This document shows, in pieces, positions 1-7,325 of a stretch of DNA of 10,543 nt (positions are counted from its first letter, which is position 1; every line of letters starts with the position of its first letter). The notes below the pieces were generated by a model. It searched no databases and was not told where the DNA came from. It worked only from the letters and a program-made list of their open reading frames with translations. The stretch lies in assembly GCA_003024985.2 (NCBI GenBank), contig PXIH01S0073265.1; one strand, given 5' to 3'. The position numbers were made by a program, and so were the translations under genes. Origin of the DNA: Euperipatoides rowelli. Taxonomy: Eukaryota; Onychophora; Udeonychophora; Euonychophora; Peripatopsidae.

Positions 1-481
1 GTATCCAAAATGGGGAGAATTTTTAATTTCAAGGACCAACTAACCTACGAATGTTATAACCATATTAAAAGTGTTTATGCTACGATGAAAGATTTTCAAA
101 AGAAAATTGATCTCATTAACAACAAACTCTATTAATCATTTTAATTTCATGCAGTACATCCACCAATGCATATATTTTGATTTAATGTTTATGTATAAAG
201 AAAATAAACTGAATGTAACTCCTGAAGAACTGAAATATAAATGTAAAAAAATATTATCTAAAAGGCTTTTACAAGAGACTATTTTCATGGCTTTAAATGA
301 AGCATGACTTATTGCTAATGTTATTGAGATCGATAACTATGTAAATAGTTATGGTGAAAATCCACCATTGCATTCTATTTACTTTTACGAAAAATGTAAT
401 TTATTTTTATGTTAAAAATAATAATCAATTCCTGTTTCAAGATGTCATCAATGATTTAAATAAAAAATTTCCATCCACTTG
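1..481 (+). pseudogene. Unrecognised broken reading frame
   Basis: I do not recognise this product. An ATG at 10-12 opens 41 codons ending in TAA at 133-135. An overlapping second frame is then open from about 107 to 304, with a lysine-rich stretch near its end (MYKENKLNVTPEELKYKCKK). A third frame is open from about 391 to 481 (FLFQDVINDLNKKF). The frames hand over to each other and have amino acid content like that of a protein, which suggests one small gene with two or more frameshifts rather than chance ORFs. It lies upstream of the Polinton integrase on the same strand. It could be a lineage-specific Polinton gene or a different insertion. No domain, signal peptide or membrane segment is evident, and chance open frames in AT-rich DNA remain possible. 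Confidence 0.3.
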
Positions 482-798
482 AAAAATAAAAAGTAGAATT
501 TGAAATTAATATGTTGTAAATATATTTAAAAAAAATAAAAATAAAACAATGTTTTAAAATGTTAAACTTTTTTTTTTATTATTTCTAACACATGCAGATT
601 ATTTAACAAGACTATATAAAATCATGTCAGTATTTATTTTATGTCATTAGTTATTAGAATAGGATATGTATTAGACGTATCAAATTTTTTACTTTGTATA
701 TAAAATTTTATACACTTTTATTTTAGGTTATTAGTTGTTAGAATATGATACATATCGGTCAAATTAAATTTAGACTTTTCAGTTGGGTTGTTGCTGTT
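482..798. other. AT-rich spacer before the integrase
   Basis: No coding frame is visible here. The stretch holds homopolymer A and T tracts, an imperfect direct repeat (about 634-670 and 719-756, sharing TTAG plus TTAGAATA cores), and a small dyad, TGTATA at 695-700 pairing with TATACA at 709-714. The string TATATAAAA at about 697-705 is a possible TATA box roughly 95 bp upstream of the integrase ATG, but this composition produces such strings by chance. A Polinton terminus would be expected close to the integrase, yet I could not find a matching inverted repeat elsewhere in the window. Confidence 0.4.
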
Positions 799-1852
799 AT
801 GGAAAACCAATGGGTAGAAATGTAATTCAACCCAGAACAAGTAGGCAGTCCATCTGGGAAACAAGACTTTCTGAGAGGTATACAGGAAGAAGACACAACC
901 TATAAGAAATTAAATGAGTGTTTTAAAACACAATATGCATATTATACATTACATAAACCTGTTACGAAAAATTTTAATAGAAGAAGAACTATTGTACATG
1001 GTATTAATGATCAGTTCCAAGCGGACTTAGTAGATCTTCAGAGTATTTCTAAACATAATTCAGGTTTTAATTATTTATTAACTTGTATTGATGTGTTTTA
1101 TAAATATGCATGGGCATTATCCATGAAAACTAAAACAGCTAAATAAATTTTAGTTACCTTTAAAAAAATTATTTAGGAACGTAAACCGAATAAAATCCAA
1201 ACAGATGATTGTAAAGAATTTCAGAACCTTCTGTTCATTTAAAAGAAAATAATAGTCATTTCTTTGCAACTAAATCCAAATTAAAGGCTGCAGTTGTTGA
1301 ATGATTCAATCGGACATTACATTAAAACACGTATGTGGAGATATTTCACTGTAAAAAATACATTAAAATATTTAGATGTGTTACCTTAATTGATGAAAAG
1401 TTATAATCATACTTTTCAGAGAAGTATTCAATGAACTCTGGTTGAGGTGACTAAACAAAATTAAAAAGAAGTGAATAAAATTTTAAATTATGGAATGAAT
1501 CTCAACTGTTTAAATTTAATGTTGGTCAACAAGCTAGAACTAAAAAAATGAAACAAACATTTGGAAAAGGTTATCTTCCTAATTGGACACAATAAATATT
1601 TATTATTACTGAACATAGAGCTACAGAACCACGGTATATAAAATTAAAGATTTGAACGATGAGGTCATTGATGGGACGTACTACCAAGAGGGAACTACAA
1701 CCGGTTCAAAAAATTAGGGTGATATTATAATATAGAAAAAAATATTAAAAGAAGAAAAAAGAGGACGTGAGACATATTATCTTATCAAGTGGTAAGCGTA
1801 TCCTGCATCTTTTAATTCTTGGGTTCCTGGAAAAGACTTAAAAAAATTATGA
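799..1852 (+). pseudogene. INT: Polinton chromodomain integrase (broken)
   Basis: This is a DDE-type retroviral-like integrase, which in Polintons inserts the element into host DNA. From ATG 799 there is a stop at 823, then one frame stays open from 826 to 1143. It contains the N-terminal helical region and the first catalytic Asp in QADLVDLQ (Asp at 1024-1026). The second Asp lies in QTDDCKEFQ (1204-1206), where the usual glycine of TDxGxEF is Cys. The catalytic Glu is probably at 1299-1301 in another frame, followed at once by TGA. A KTRMWRYF segment and an SH3-like tail (FGKGYLPNWTQ) follow at about 1509-1600. The C-terminus, 1742-1852, is a chromodomain with YYLIKW, a stop, then AYPASFNSWVPGKDL. 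At least five stops or shifts break the gene. Its TGA overlaps the next ATG (ATGA at 1849-1852). The family assignment is secure; the exact start is inferred. Confidence 0.88.
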
Positions 1853-2736
1853 CACATTTTTACATTACCCTACCTTCCAATGTTGTATGGAATATTATCC
1901 TGAAAATAGACCACAAAATTTTAAAATTAAACTTTCTAAATCCTTAGATTTTAATATTGAATTTCAGAAACACCGATTATGAAGTCGGTGTTTCTGAAAT
2001 TCAATATCCCCACACTTGGTAAATGATTACTAGTGATACTAATGAAATTTATTTTATTTATGTGAATGAGGCCGCTAGTAAATATTATTATCTTAGAAGA
2101 TTTCCTATTGAATTAGGAATGTATAGTATGATTCAAGAACTTGTAGATGTTATTAATGTAGAGATTCGTACCACTAATTTCAAATTTGAAATTAACCGTT
2201 TAATATTATTGCAAGTAACAATCTAACATTCATTAATCCACATGGAGTTTACACTTTTTCCGAATTACAAGTACCTCATCATATATGTAGACTACTAGGA
2301 TTTAAAAAAGCTAGAGTGGATCCATTTAAAAATACATTCTATGTGGAGAGAATGAATTCTATTTTAGTCGATCATAAAGAAAAAAATACATCATTTTTTA
2401 AAGATGAATTTAATAGAGAGTTACAAGTAGAGAGGAAATATCCCAGTGATATAAAAGAGAGATGTATGCATTATTTATTTATTCTGATGTTATCAGCCAA
2501 TAAGTGTAGGTGATACACATGCTCCACTCCTTTCATGATACCTATACAGTATAGATACAGGAAAACAAAATTGTATGGTGAATAAAAGATTTGATATGCC
2601 TCATTATTTACCGGTACCCAAACAATTATTCGATACGATTGAAATTGATATCAGAGATGATACTGATACTCCGATTCAATTTAGTTAGGGGAAAATTTTA
2701 CTTAAACTTCATTTCTATTTAGACAAATCCCCGTAA
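1849..2736 (+). pseudogene. Polinton minor capsid (penton) protein, broken
   Basis: This matches the Polinton/adintovirus minor capsid protein, a single-jelly-roll penton of the virion vertex. ATG 1849 starts with HFYITLPSN, typical of the family N-terminus. The frame shifts near 1885. The conserved motif EVGVSEIQYPHTW follows at 1981-2019 and is ended by TAA 2020. The same frame continues to 2226, shifts at about 2205-2225 to a frame open to 2513 (GVYTFSELQVPHHICRLLGF), then shifts again near 2475-2510. The C-terminus reads GDTHAPL, then HYLPVPKQLFDTIEIDIRDD and GKILLKLHFYL, with in-frame stops at 2536 and 2686 and the end at TAA 2734-2736. The last strand with its TLHF-like ending is characteristic of the family. 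A perfect inverted repeat (1954-2007) has replaced the residues expected just before EVGV. There is no doubt that it is non-functional. Confidence 0.8.
1954..2007. repeat. Perfect 23-bp inverted repeat, 8-nt loop
   Basis: The left arm, 1954-1976, is the exact reverse complement of the right arm, 1985-2007, with loop 1977-1984 (TTATGAAG). The right arm encodes the conserved VGVSEIQY motif of the minor capsid protein, so the right arm is the original. The left arm is an inverted copy that shifts the reading frame. Confidence 0.95.
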
Positions 2737-2771
2737 TTTGAATAATAATCACGAATAATCGCTACAGCTGA

Positions 2772-3128
2772 CAAGTAGGTGGTGGTGATTTTGATGTGTT
2801 CCAAGTAAGTCCAGTACAATATGGTTATGGATCAGGATCCTTTTTCAGTAGTTTATTTAGAAAAGTAGTTCCATTAACAAGTCAAGGTGCATGATACATA
2901 ACACCTAAAATATCTAGAGCTACTACTAAACTAAAACCATGTGTTATTAGTGCAGCTAAAGATTTAACTAGTGGTGTGATGAACGATGTAGGGGAAAAAA
3001 TATTATCCCTATGCCTAAACAAGAAGGTGGATGTAGAAGAAAAAAAATGAAGATCTCATTCCACTAGAAAGAATAAAAGGAAATTTTAATGTTCTACAGC
3101 TTCATTATTAAAAAGATTTTGGAGGAAG
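2772..3128 (+). pseudogene. Small Gly-rich/amphipathic Polinton virion-type protein (broken)
   Basis: A frame open from 2772 reads VGGGDFDVFQVSPVQYGYGS, then FFSSLFRKVVPL, a stop at 2892-2894, then ISRATTKLKPCVISAAKDLT and a tail ending at TGA 3048-3050. Polintons and adintoviruses usually carry a short protein here, between minor and major capsid genes. It has the pattern Tyr/Gly-rich start, FFxxLFR amphipathic helix, Ala/Lys-rich helices and basic tail. It has been compared with adenovirus core or membrane-lytic proteins, though its function is not settled. A second frame at 3001-3056 carries a more basic tail (MPKQEGGCRRKKMKI), suggesting a frameshift near 3000. About 70 bp after 3056 may be further degenerate tail or spacer. 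No start codon could be fixed. Position and motif support the family; the role is inferred. Confidence 0.6.
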
Positions 3129-3189
3129 AACAACAAATCTACTCTAGATAATATATTCATAAAAAAATCTCTTTAATTAATCATCATTC

Positions 3190-4457
3190 ATGCTAGTGTA
3201 CAAAATCTGAATTGGATTTATTTACCATACAAGGGACACAAACTTCCATTCTAAAAGGACAATGGGTGGAATATATTCCTGTATCTTCCCTCACAGCTTC
3301 CGCACCAATCGATTTCCTCATTTCAGCTAGTGATGAACAATATATTGATTTAAACCATACAAGACTTTATGTGAAATGTATAATTGTAAATGGAAAAGAT
3401 GAAGATTTAAAAGGGGATAGTAAAATAGGCTCCATCAATTTAATCCTACATTCCTTATTCAATGAAATTACAGTGTCTATGAATGACACTATTGTGTCAC
3501 ACACCAATCCATACTTACCCTATTGAGCACTTATTGTAACCTTATTGAATTATGTTGAAGATGCCATTACTACACAACTTACCAATACCTTATTTAATAA
3601 AGATACCACAGGAGCTATGGATGCTACAGATGATACTAATGTGGACTTAAAGAAAGAAGTGACTATTTTAATGTCAGTAATACTGAAGAACTTATGGGTC
3701 CTATCGATAGTGATATATTTTTCCAATCTAAATATTTATTGAATGGTGTCAATATGAAAATAAGACTGAATAGAAATATAAATACATTTTGTTTAATGAC
3801 GGATGAACTAGCCAAAGCACATAAAATAAAAATAGAAGAAAGTAAATTGTATGGACAGAAAGCTATCATCTCCCCTCCGGTTCTATTAGGCCATGCACAT
3901 TGCATTACTTAAAGGATCTGCTAAATATCCTATGGATCATATTATACTTAAAACTATCTCCATCCCGGCAGGTATGCATTATACCACTCAAGATAATTTA
4001 TTTTTTGGACAAATTCCTAAACATTTTGTTCTAGCTTTTGTGGATAATGGTGCTTTTAATGGAGATTATAAAAAGAATCCATTTAATTTTCAACATTTTG
4101 ACTTAAATTACCTTGCATTATATTTAGACAATGAACAATACCCATTCAAACCACTTCAACTTGATTTCAAGAATAATTTATTTTTGAATGCCTATCAAAC
4201 TATTTTCAGTGGTTCTGGAAAAATGTTTAAAGATGTTGGAGATATTTTTACCTGCTAAGATTATTTTAGTGTTACGCACTATTCTGCTATTATTTAAGTC
4301 CTGACTTGGAGACACAAGACCATTACTCCTTTATCAAGCATGGAGATTTAAGAATCGATTTACAATTTGCTACACCTCTACAAAAAACTATAGTTCTCCT
4401 CATCTATGATGTCTTTGAAATATTTTAGAAATTAATCATAAAAGAAAATTCATTTAA
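3190..4457 (+). pseudogene. Polinton major capsid protein (double jelly roll), broken
   Basis: This matches the Polinton/adintovirus major capsid protein, which forms the icosahedral shell. ATG 3190 is the likely start. A frame break follows within about 15 bp, and a frame open from about 3197 reads DLFTIQGTQTSILKGQWVEY with the strand pattern of the N-terminal jelly roll. TGA 3524 interrupts it in frame (the sense codon could have been CGA, a C-to-T change). The frame shifts at about 3640-3662 to GPIDSDIFFQSKYLLNGVN, shifts at about 3890-3905, and runs on with IPAGMHYTTQDNLFFGQIPK to TAA 4256. A further shift leads to SPDLETQDHYSFIKHGDLRI and FATPLQKTIVLLIY. A last shift near 4420 gives the family-like ending LEINHKRKFI and TAA 4455-4457. 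Length is near the expected ~420 residues. The identification is strong; function is lost. Confidence 0.88.
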
Positions 4458-4475
4458 GAATATACCAGTTAAATC

Positions 4476-4914
4476 ATGGATATTACAAATCGAGAAAATA
4501 TTACAACAAAATCCCTATACTTCATCTCAATTTATGGTGTTTACGCTAGTGATCAACTTCCTAAGAAACCAATCCTTCTATACATCCTGGAGAACATTGG
4601 TTAGCTTTCTACTGTGATACACATCAAGTGGAGTACTTTGATAGCTACAGTCAAGCTCCGACATGGAAGAGTTTATAACCTTTTTAAAAAAAATTCATTT
4701 ACCTATTATTTACATCAATCAACTTATTCAAGGAATAAGTATGATGTGCAGACAATATTGTGTCTTTTATTTACTACATGGATGCAGACAACATGATAAG
4801 ATGGACATTATAAATTTATTTGGGAAAAAGACCAGTAATAATGATATGCTTATAAACTATTATATAAATAAACATTTTAAATTAAATGAGCCCTTAATGG
4901 AAAATATTTTTTAA
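4476..4914 (+). pseudogene. PRO: Polinton adenovirus-type cysteine protease, broken
   Basis: This is the adenain/Ulp1-fold cysteine protease used by Polintons and adenoviruses to mature capsid proteins. ATG 4476 opens one frame (MDITNREN), which shifts near 4570 to a second with PGEHWLAFYC and VEYFDSYS, and near 4660 to a third that runs to TAA 4912-4914. The catalytic His is in EHW (4595-4597), the acidic residue is in the YFD region (Asp 4640-4642), and the nucleophile is probably the first Cys of MMCRQYCVFYLLHGC (4747-4749). In the family this Cys is normally followed by Gly, and here it is Arg. About 145 residues in total, normal for the family. It follows the capsid gene closely (19 bp) and ends against the convergent - strand cluster. 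An AATAAA overlaps its stop. Confidence 0.82.
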
Positions 4915-4918
4915 TAAA
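4913..4918 (+). terminator. Candidate poly(A) signal of the + strand genes
   Basis: AATAAA overlaps the protease stop codon TAA (4912-4914). It sits in the 91-bp gap between convergent genes, where a shared 3' processing zone would be expected. The hexamer is common in AT-rich DNA, so position is the main support. Confidence 0.35.
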
Positions 4919-4983
4919 TTTTTAAAAGAGAAAAAAAAATATGTATGCTTTTATGAATATAACATTATTTTCATTAAAACATA

Positions 4984-4989
4984 TTTATT
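4984..4989 (-). terminator. Candidate poly(A) signal of the - strand genes
   Basis: TTTATT on the + strand is AATAAA on the - strand, about 17 bp past the stop of the proline-rich gene (5008-5006). With the + strand hexamer at 4913 it would make overlapping convergent 3' ends. This may be chance in AT-rich sequence. Confidence 0.35.
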
Positions 4990-5005
4990 TTCATGTAGAA
5001 TTACA

Positions 5006-5672
5006 CTAATATAAAGTATCAAATTGTCCTTTTCCTTTTTGTTTCTTTCTTTTCTTTGTCATGCCTACTAGAGATTGTGGTGGTGGAGGTGGTGGCACAA
5101 TTTTATTTCTCCTCACTAAAACTGAAGAGGTGTTTGTAGTGTTCATTCTTCTTCTAGCTTTAAGTGGTGATAGTGGTGGTTCAAGATTCAATATAGATTT
5201 TGGAATGTTCATTTCAAGTAGAGCTTCTTGAAATTCATGTTGACCTACAGGGCGATTATTAGTTTTTGTTTTCACTAGAATTATTTTTAATAAGTTCACA
5301 ATATGAGTGTTAGGTATTGCATGATTTTGAATAATGATTTCATTTTTATCATTATAGTTTAAGTGAGATGGATTTCTAGATATTTCTTGTAAAATATTTC
5401 GAGCGGATTTCCAATATGTTTTTGGTATTGAAGCTAAAATATGTTGATAGGATTTTTGNTATTTCTTGTAAAATATTTCGAGCGGATTTCCAATATGTTT
5501 TTGGTATTGAAGCTAAAATATGTTGATAGGATTTTTGTGATGATGGAAGTTCAATTTGTATAGTTTTATTATCTTCTTTTTTACTTGCATGTAAATATTT
5601 CATTAAAACTTGATTGTAAAGTTGCATTTTCTCAAATACAGGTAAAGAGGTAGAATTTAAAATAGATGCCAT
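5006..5672 (-). pseudogene. Conserved Polinton protein, Pro-rich and basic tail; frame broken by tandem duplication
   Basis: Function is unknown, but the pattern recurs in Polintons next to the capsid/protease block: an N-terminal helical region, then the motif ILASIPKTYWKSARNILQEI, then a short globular part and a basic tail. ATG 5672 starts MASILNSTSLPVFEKMQLYN. The downstream part includes NRPVGQHEFQEALLEMNIP, six consecutive prolines (codons at 5078-5095), and a Lys/Arg-rich end (KKRKKQKGKGQ) that could be a nuclear localisation or nucleic acid contact. It stops with TAG at 5006. The only lesion I see is an exact 78-bp duplication with one N between the copies (5381-5537). The 79-bp offset shifts the frame. 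With one unit it would be a single frame of about 195 codons. The start codon directly follows the preceding gene's stop (TAAATG). Confidence 0.68.
5381..5537. repeat. 78-bp exact tandem duplication split by one N
   Basis: Copy 1 (5381-5458) and copy 2 (5460-5537) are identical by eye, separated by N at 5459. The repeat lies inside coding sequence for SYQHILASIPKTYWKSARNI. A one-base N between identical copies is what a failed contig or gap-closure overlap leaves, so an assembly artefact is more likely than a biological duplication. Confidence 0.95.
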
Positions 5673-6105
5673 TTATTGATCTGTAGAGGATGTTATCGGT
5701 AATGATGATGATTGGGATTCAGGTGGTGGTCTCACAACTTTTTAAAGCTCATTCTCCTTAACTAACTACATTTTCCCCATTATTATCTACCAGAGATTAG
5801 ACTGATGAATGCAGGAATAAGTCCGGCTTAAAGTCTTGGAAGAAATTCACCTTGTTGTACAAGTATTCACTTTTTAGTTTTAAGAGATACTTTTTTCTGA
5901 GCCAATACATGTAAAAAAATTATATTTCTTTGTGAACATTTGAGTTTTGTGGACTTATACTTATATTTCCTTGGATAGCATTCAATGCAATTTCACTTAT
6001 AATTTTAATTAAATCTAACGAAGCTTTTTGAATTAATCTTTTCTGTTTATGACCTTTCGCATGACTAAGTATTTTCAGATAATGGAGTCGTTTTTGTTTA
6101 TCCAT
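5673..6105 (-). pseudogene. Conserved small Polinton protein (broken C-terminal half)
   Basis: Function is unknown. ATG 6105 opens 61 codons, basic and helical, including LSHAKGHKQKRLIQKASLDL and IISEIALNAIQGNI. This resembles the recurrent small Polinton/adintovirus protein whose N-terminus carries a QRR/KRL stretch followed by an 'AL/NxLxGN' helix. TAA ends it at 5920. In another frame, 5905-5783, comes the second family motif KKVSLKTKK, a stop, ILVQQGEFLPRL, a stop, then a hydrophobic AGLIPAFISLIS. A final frame from 5780 reads MGKM, a stop, LVKENEL, a stop, then RPPPESQSSSLPITSSTDQ, ending with TAA 5675-5673 flush against the next ATG. The start overlaps the ATPase end by 31 bp. Tight packing suggests co-expression with the ATPase. 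The family assignment comes from memory of its motif pattern. Confidence 0.62.
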
Positions 6106-6728
6106 TTCTTACTGATATAAATCACTGGGGTATCTCCTGGAAGTACTCCCGACTGAAGTTGATAGTGTTCTGATGTTGTCAGTGCAAGATTAATCATTAA
6201 ATACCCAAACTTTTTAGAAATNGCATCTTCATAAGCTTCTTTTACATATTGAATATCACCAGGTCGGATTTGTGAAGCNAAAGTTAAGATTTGTTTTTTT
6301 ATCGCGAGGATTTTTAAATAAGATAATGTAGTGGGAATGTAAACTACTAGTCCTTAAATCTTTAAAGTAAAGATTTTGTGTGATAAGGATAACACTTAAA
6401 TTGTGACGATGACTTCCTCTTGTGAATAAGCTATGATATGACTATCTTTAGTACAAGTATCCATTAAATCATCCAGTACATTCAGGTGAAGTTCAGAAAA
6501 GTGATCACCATTATCAATCAGTTTTTCAGGTACTCCATTAAAAAATTTAATGTTATGGAGATGATTTAATTCATCGTAGAGAGGCTGAGTTTGTGCGTAA
6601 CAAATAATTATTTTCTGTGGTGGTGGTACAATACTTTGAGATAAGATAAATCATTTAATAAAGTATGTTTTCGCACTACCGGTACTTCCACTTATTAAAC
6701 AAGTGAATGGATGATGAATTGAGTTCAT
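6075..6728 (-). pseudogene. ATP: Polinton FtsK/HerA-type DNA packaging ATPase, broken
   Basis: This is the A32-like genome packaging ATPase of Polintons and adintoviruses. ATG 6728 opens MNSIHHPFTCLISGSTGSAK. The Walker A is GSTGSAKT (6689-6666), with Ala where the last glycine of GxxxxGKT normally sits. TGA at 6653-6651 interrupts it just after. The frame then runs with VPPPQKIIICYAQTQPLYDE, and a Walker B-like LNVLDDLMD, to TAA 6398-6396. Two compensating shifts follow. Another frame shows FKNPRDKK near 6320, and the original frame resumes with ASQIRPGDIQYVKEAYEDA and a C-terminal LPGDTPVIYISKKW, ending at TGA 6077-6075. Ns at 6222 and 6279 fall inside. About 218 codons is near the usual Polinton ATPase length. 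Identification is firm. Confidence 0.85.
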
Positions 6729-6789
6729 CCTGTTAGAATGGATCCTTTATTAGTAATGACTATGAGACTGAAATAGAAATACCTAATTA
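6729..6789. other. Spacer upstream of the ATPase, no polymerase gene
   Basis: This is a short non-coding stretch between the ATPase start and the A-rich repeats. No trace of polymerase B was seen in any frame here. Confidence 0.4.
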
Positions 6790-6945
6790 TTTAAAAAAAA
6801 ATTATACAAGTTACACAAGTTAAAAAATGTTCATGTAACTAAAAAAAATTTCATGCAACTAAAAAAAATTTTCTAAGTTAAAAAAAATTAAGCTAAAAAA
6901 AATTATTTAAAAAAAAATTCATGCAGCTGAAAAAATATTATTATT
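6790..6945. repeat. A-rich minisatellite, about 20-bp unit (block 1)
   Basis: Units at 6831, 6851 and about 6871 are spaced exactly 20 bp apart. The type unit is TCATGCAACTAAAAAAAATT. More diverged or longer units follow at 6891 and 6919. Earlier bases (6790-6830) are related but less regular. There is no coding potential. Confidence 0.8.
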
Positions 6946-7202
6946 TTTGGGTTTTTATTATACAAATAGAAAACTCTCTTACACAGTTTGGTGGCCCTTA
7001 AAAGGTCCTTTATTCTTAAACTCCACCCTTAATGTGGTCTCCACAAAGTGAAGGAAATAGGTTTTCTTCAAGGGGATGAATGACTACTAAGTTTACTCAT
7101 CATCCATGCTCCAAGGTTGATGTTTCAACAAGACATGTTCTGGAGGAAGCCTTCTCAATTCATCACCATTGGTATACAATCTCAATGTTGATATCCTCAA
7201 CA
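6946..7202 (-). other. GC-richer non-coding island, LTR-like fragment
   Basis: By my count 6961-7200 has 92 G+C of 240 (38%), against about 15% in the repeats on the right. It lies between two related minisatellite blocks. Read on the - strand it starts TGTTGAGGATATCAACA at 7202, with the TG start and imperfect palindromic look of many copia-type LTR starts. It reaches an AATAAA (6959-6954) near its far end, as an R-region poly(A) signal would. A short frame of 37 codons (from ATG 7204) exists but looks accidental. No target-site duplication or internal retroelement domain was seen. A decayed solo LTR is the best guess; another repeat family is possible. Confidence 0.35.
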
Positions 7203-7325
7203 TCTAATGATTTGTTATACTACTATTTTTGAGATATTAAAAAAATGGAATAGATAAAACCATTTACTAACTAGGAAATAGTAAGATTTAATAATACTAG
7301 ATCATACATATGATGAATCCCTTGT
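7203..7325. other. Unassigned AT-rich spacer
   Basis: I see no gene or clear repeat here. It joins the GC-richer island to the second minisatellite and may belong to either. Confidence 0.3.

Larger units (their letters stand above)
799..6728. mobile_element. Decayed Polinton/Maverick element (partial)
   Basis: Eight Polinton genes can be followed: integrase, minor capsid, small glycine-rich protein, major capsid and protease on the + strand, then packaging ATPase and two conserved small proteins on the - strand. The combination of retroviral-type integrase, adenovirus-type protease, FtsK/HerA ATPase and double-jelly-roll capsid is diagnostic of Polintons/Mavericks and the related adintoviruses. 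The protein-primed polymerase B and the terminal inverted repeats of intact 15-20 kb elements were not found here, so the copy is truncated, interrupted, or extends out of the window. Most genes carry several stops and frameshifts, so this copy cannot encode its own products. The limits given are those of the outermost recognised genes, not the true element ends. Confidence 0.9.

Noticed and set aside
3663-3905. 80-codon open frame on the - strand
   Set aside because: It lies opposite the major capsid sequence, which has clear family motifs on the + strand. The frame is a shadow.
799-6728. Intact endogenous virus or functional adintovirus
   Set aside because: Nearly every gene has stops or frameshifts, polymerase B is not seen, and no terminal repeats were found.
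7094-7204. 37-codon - strand frame in the GC-richer island
   Set aside because: It is short, isolated, has no recognisable motif, and overlaps a segment that looks like non-coding LTR sequence.
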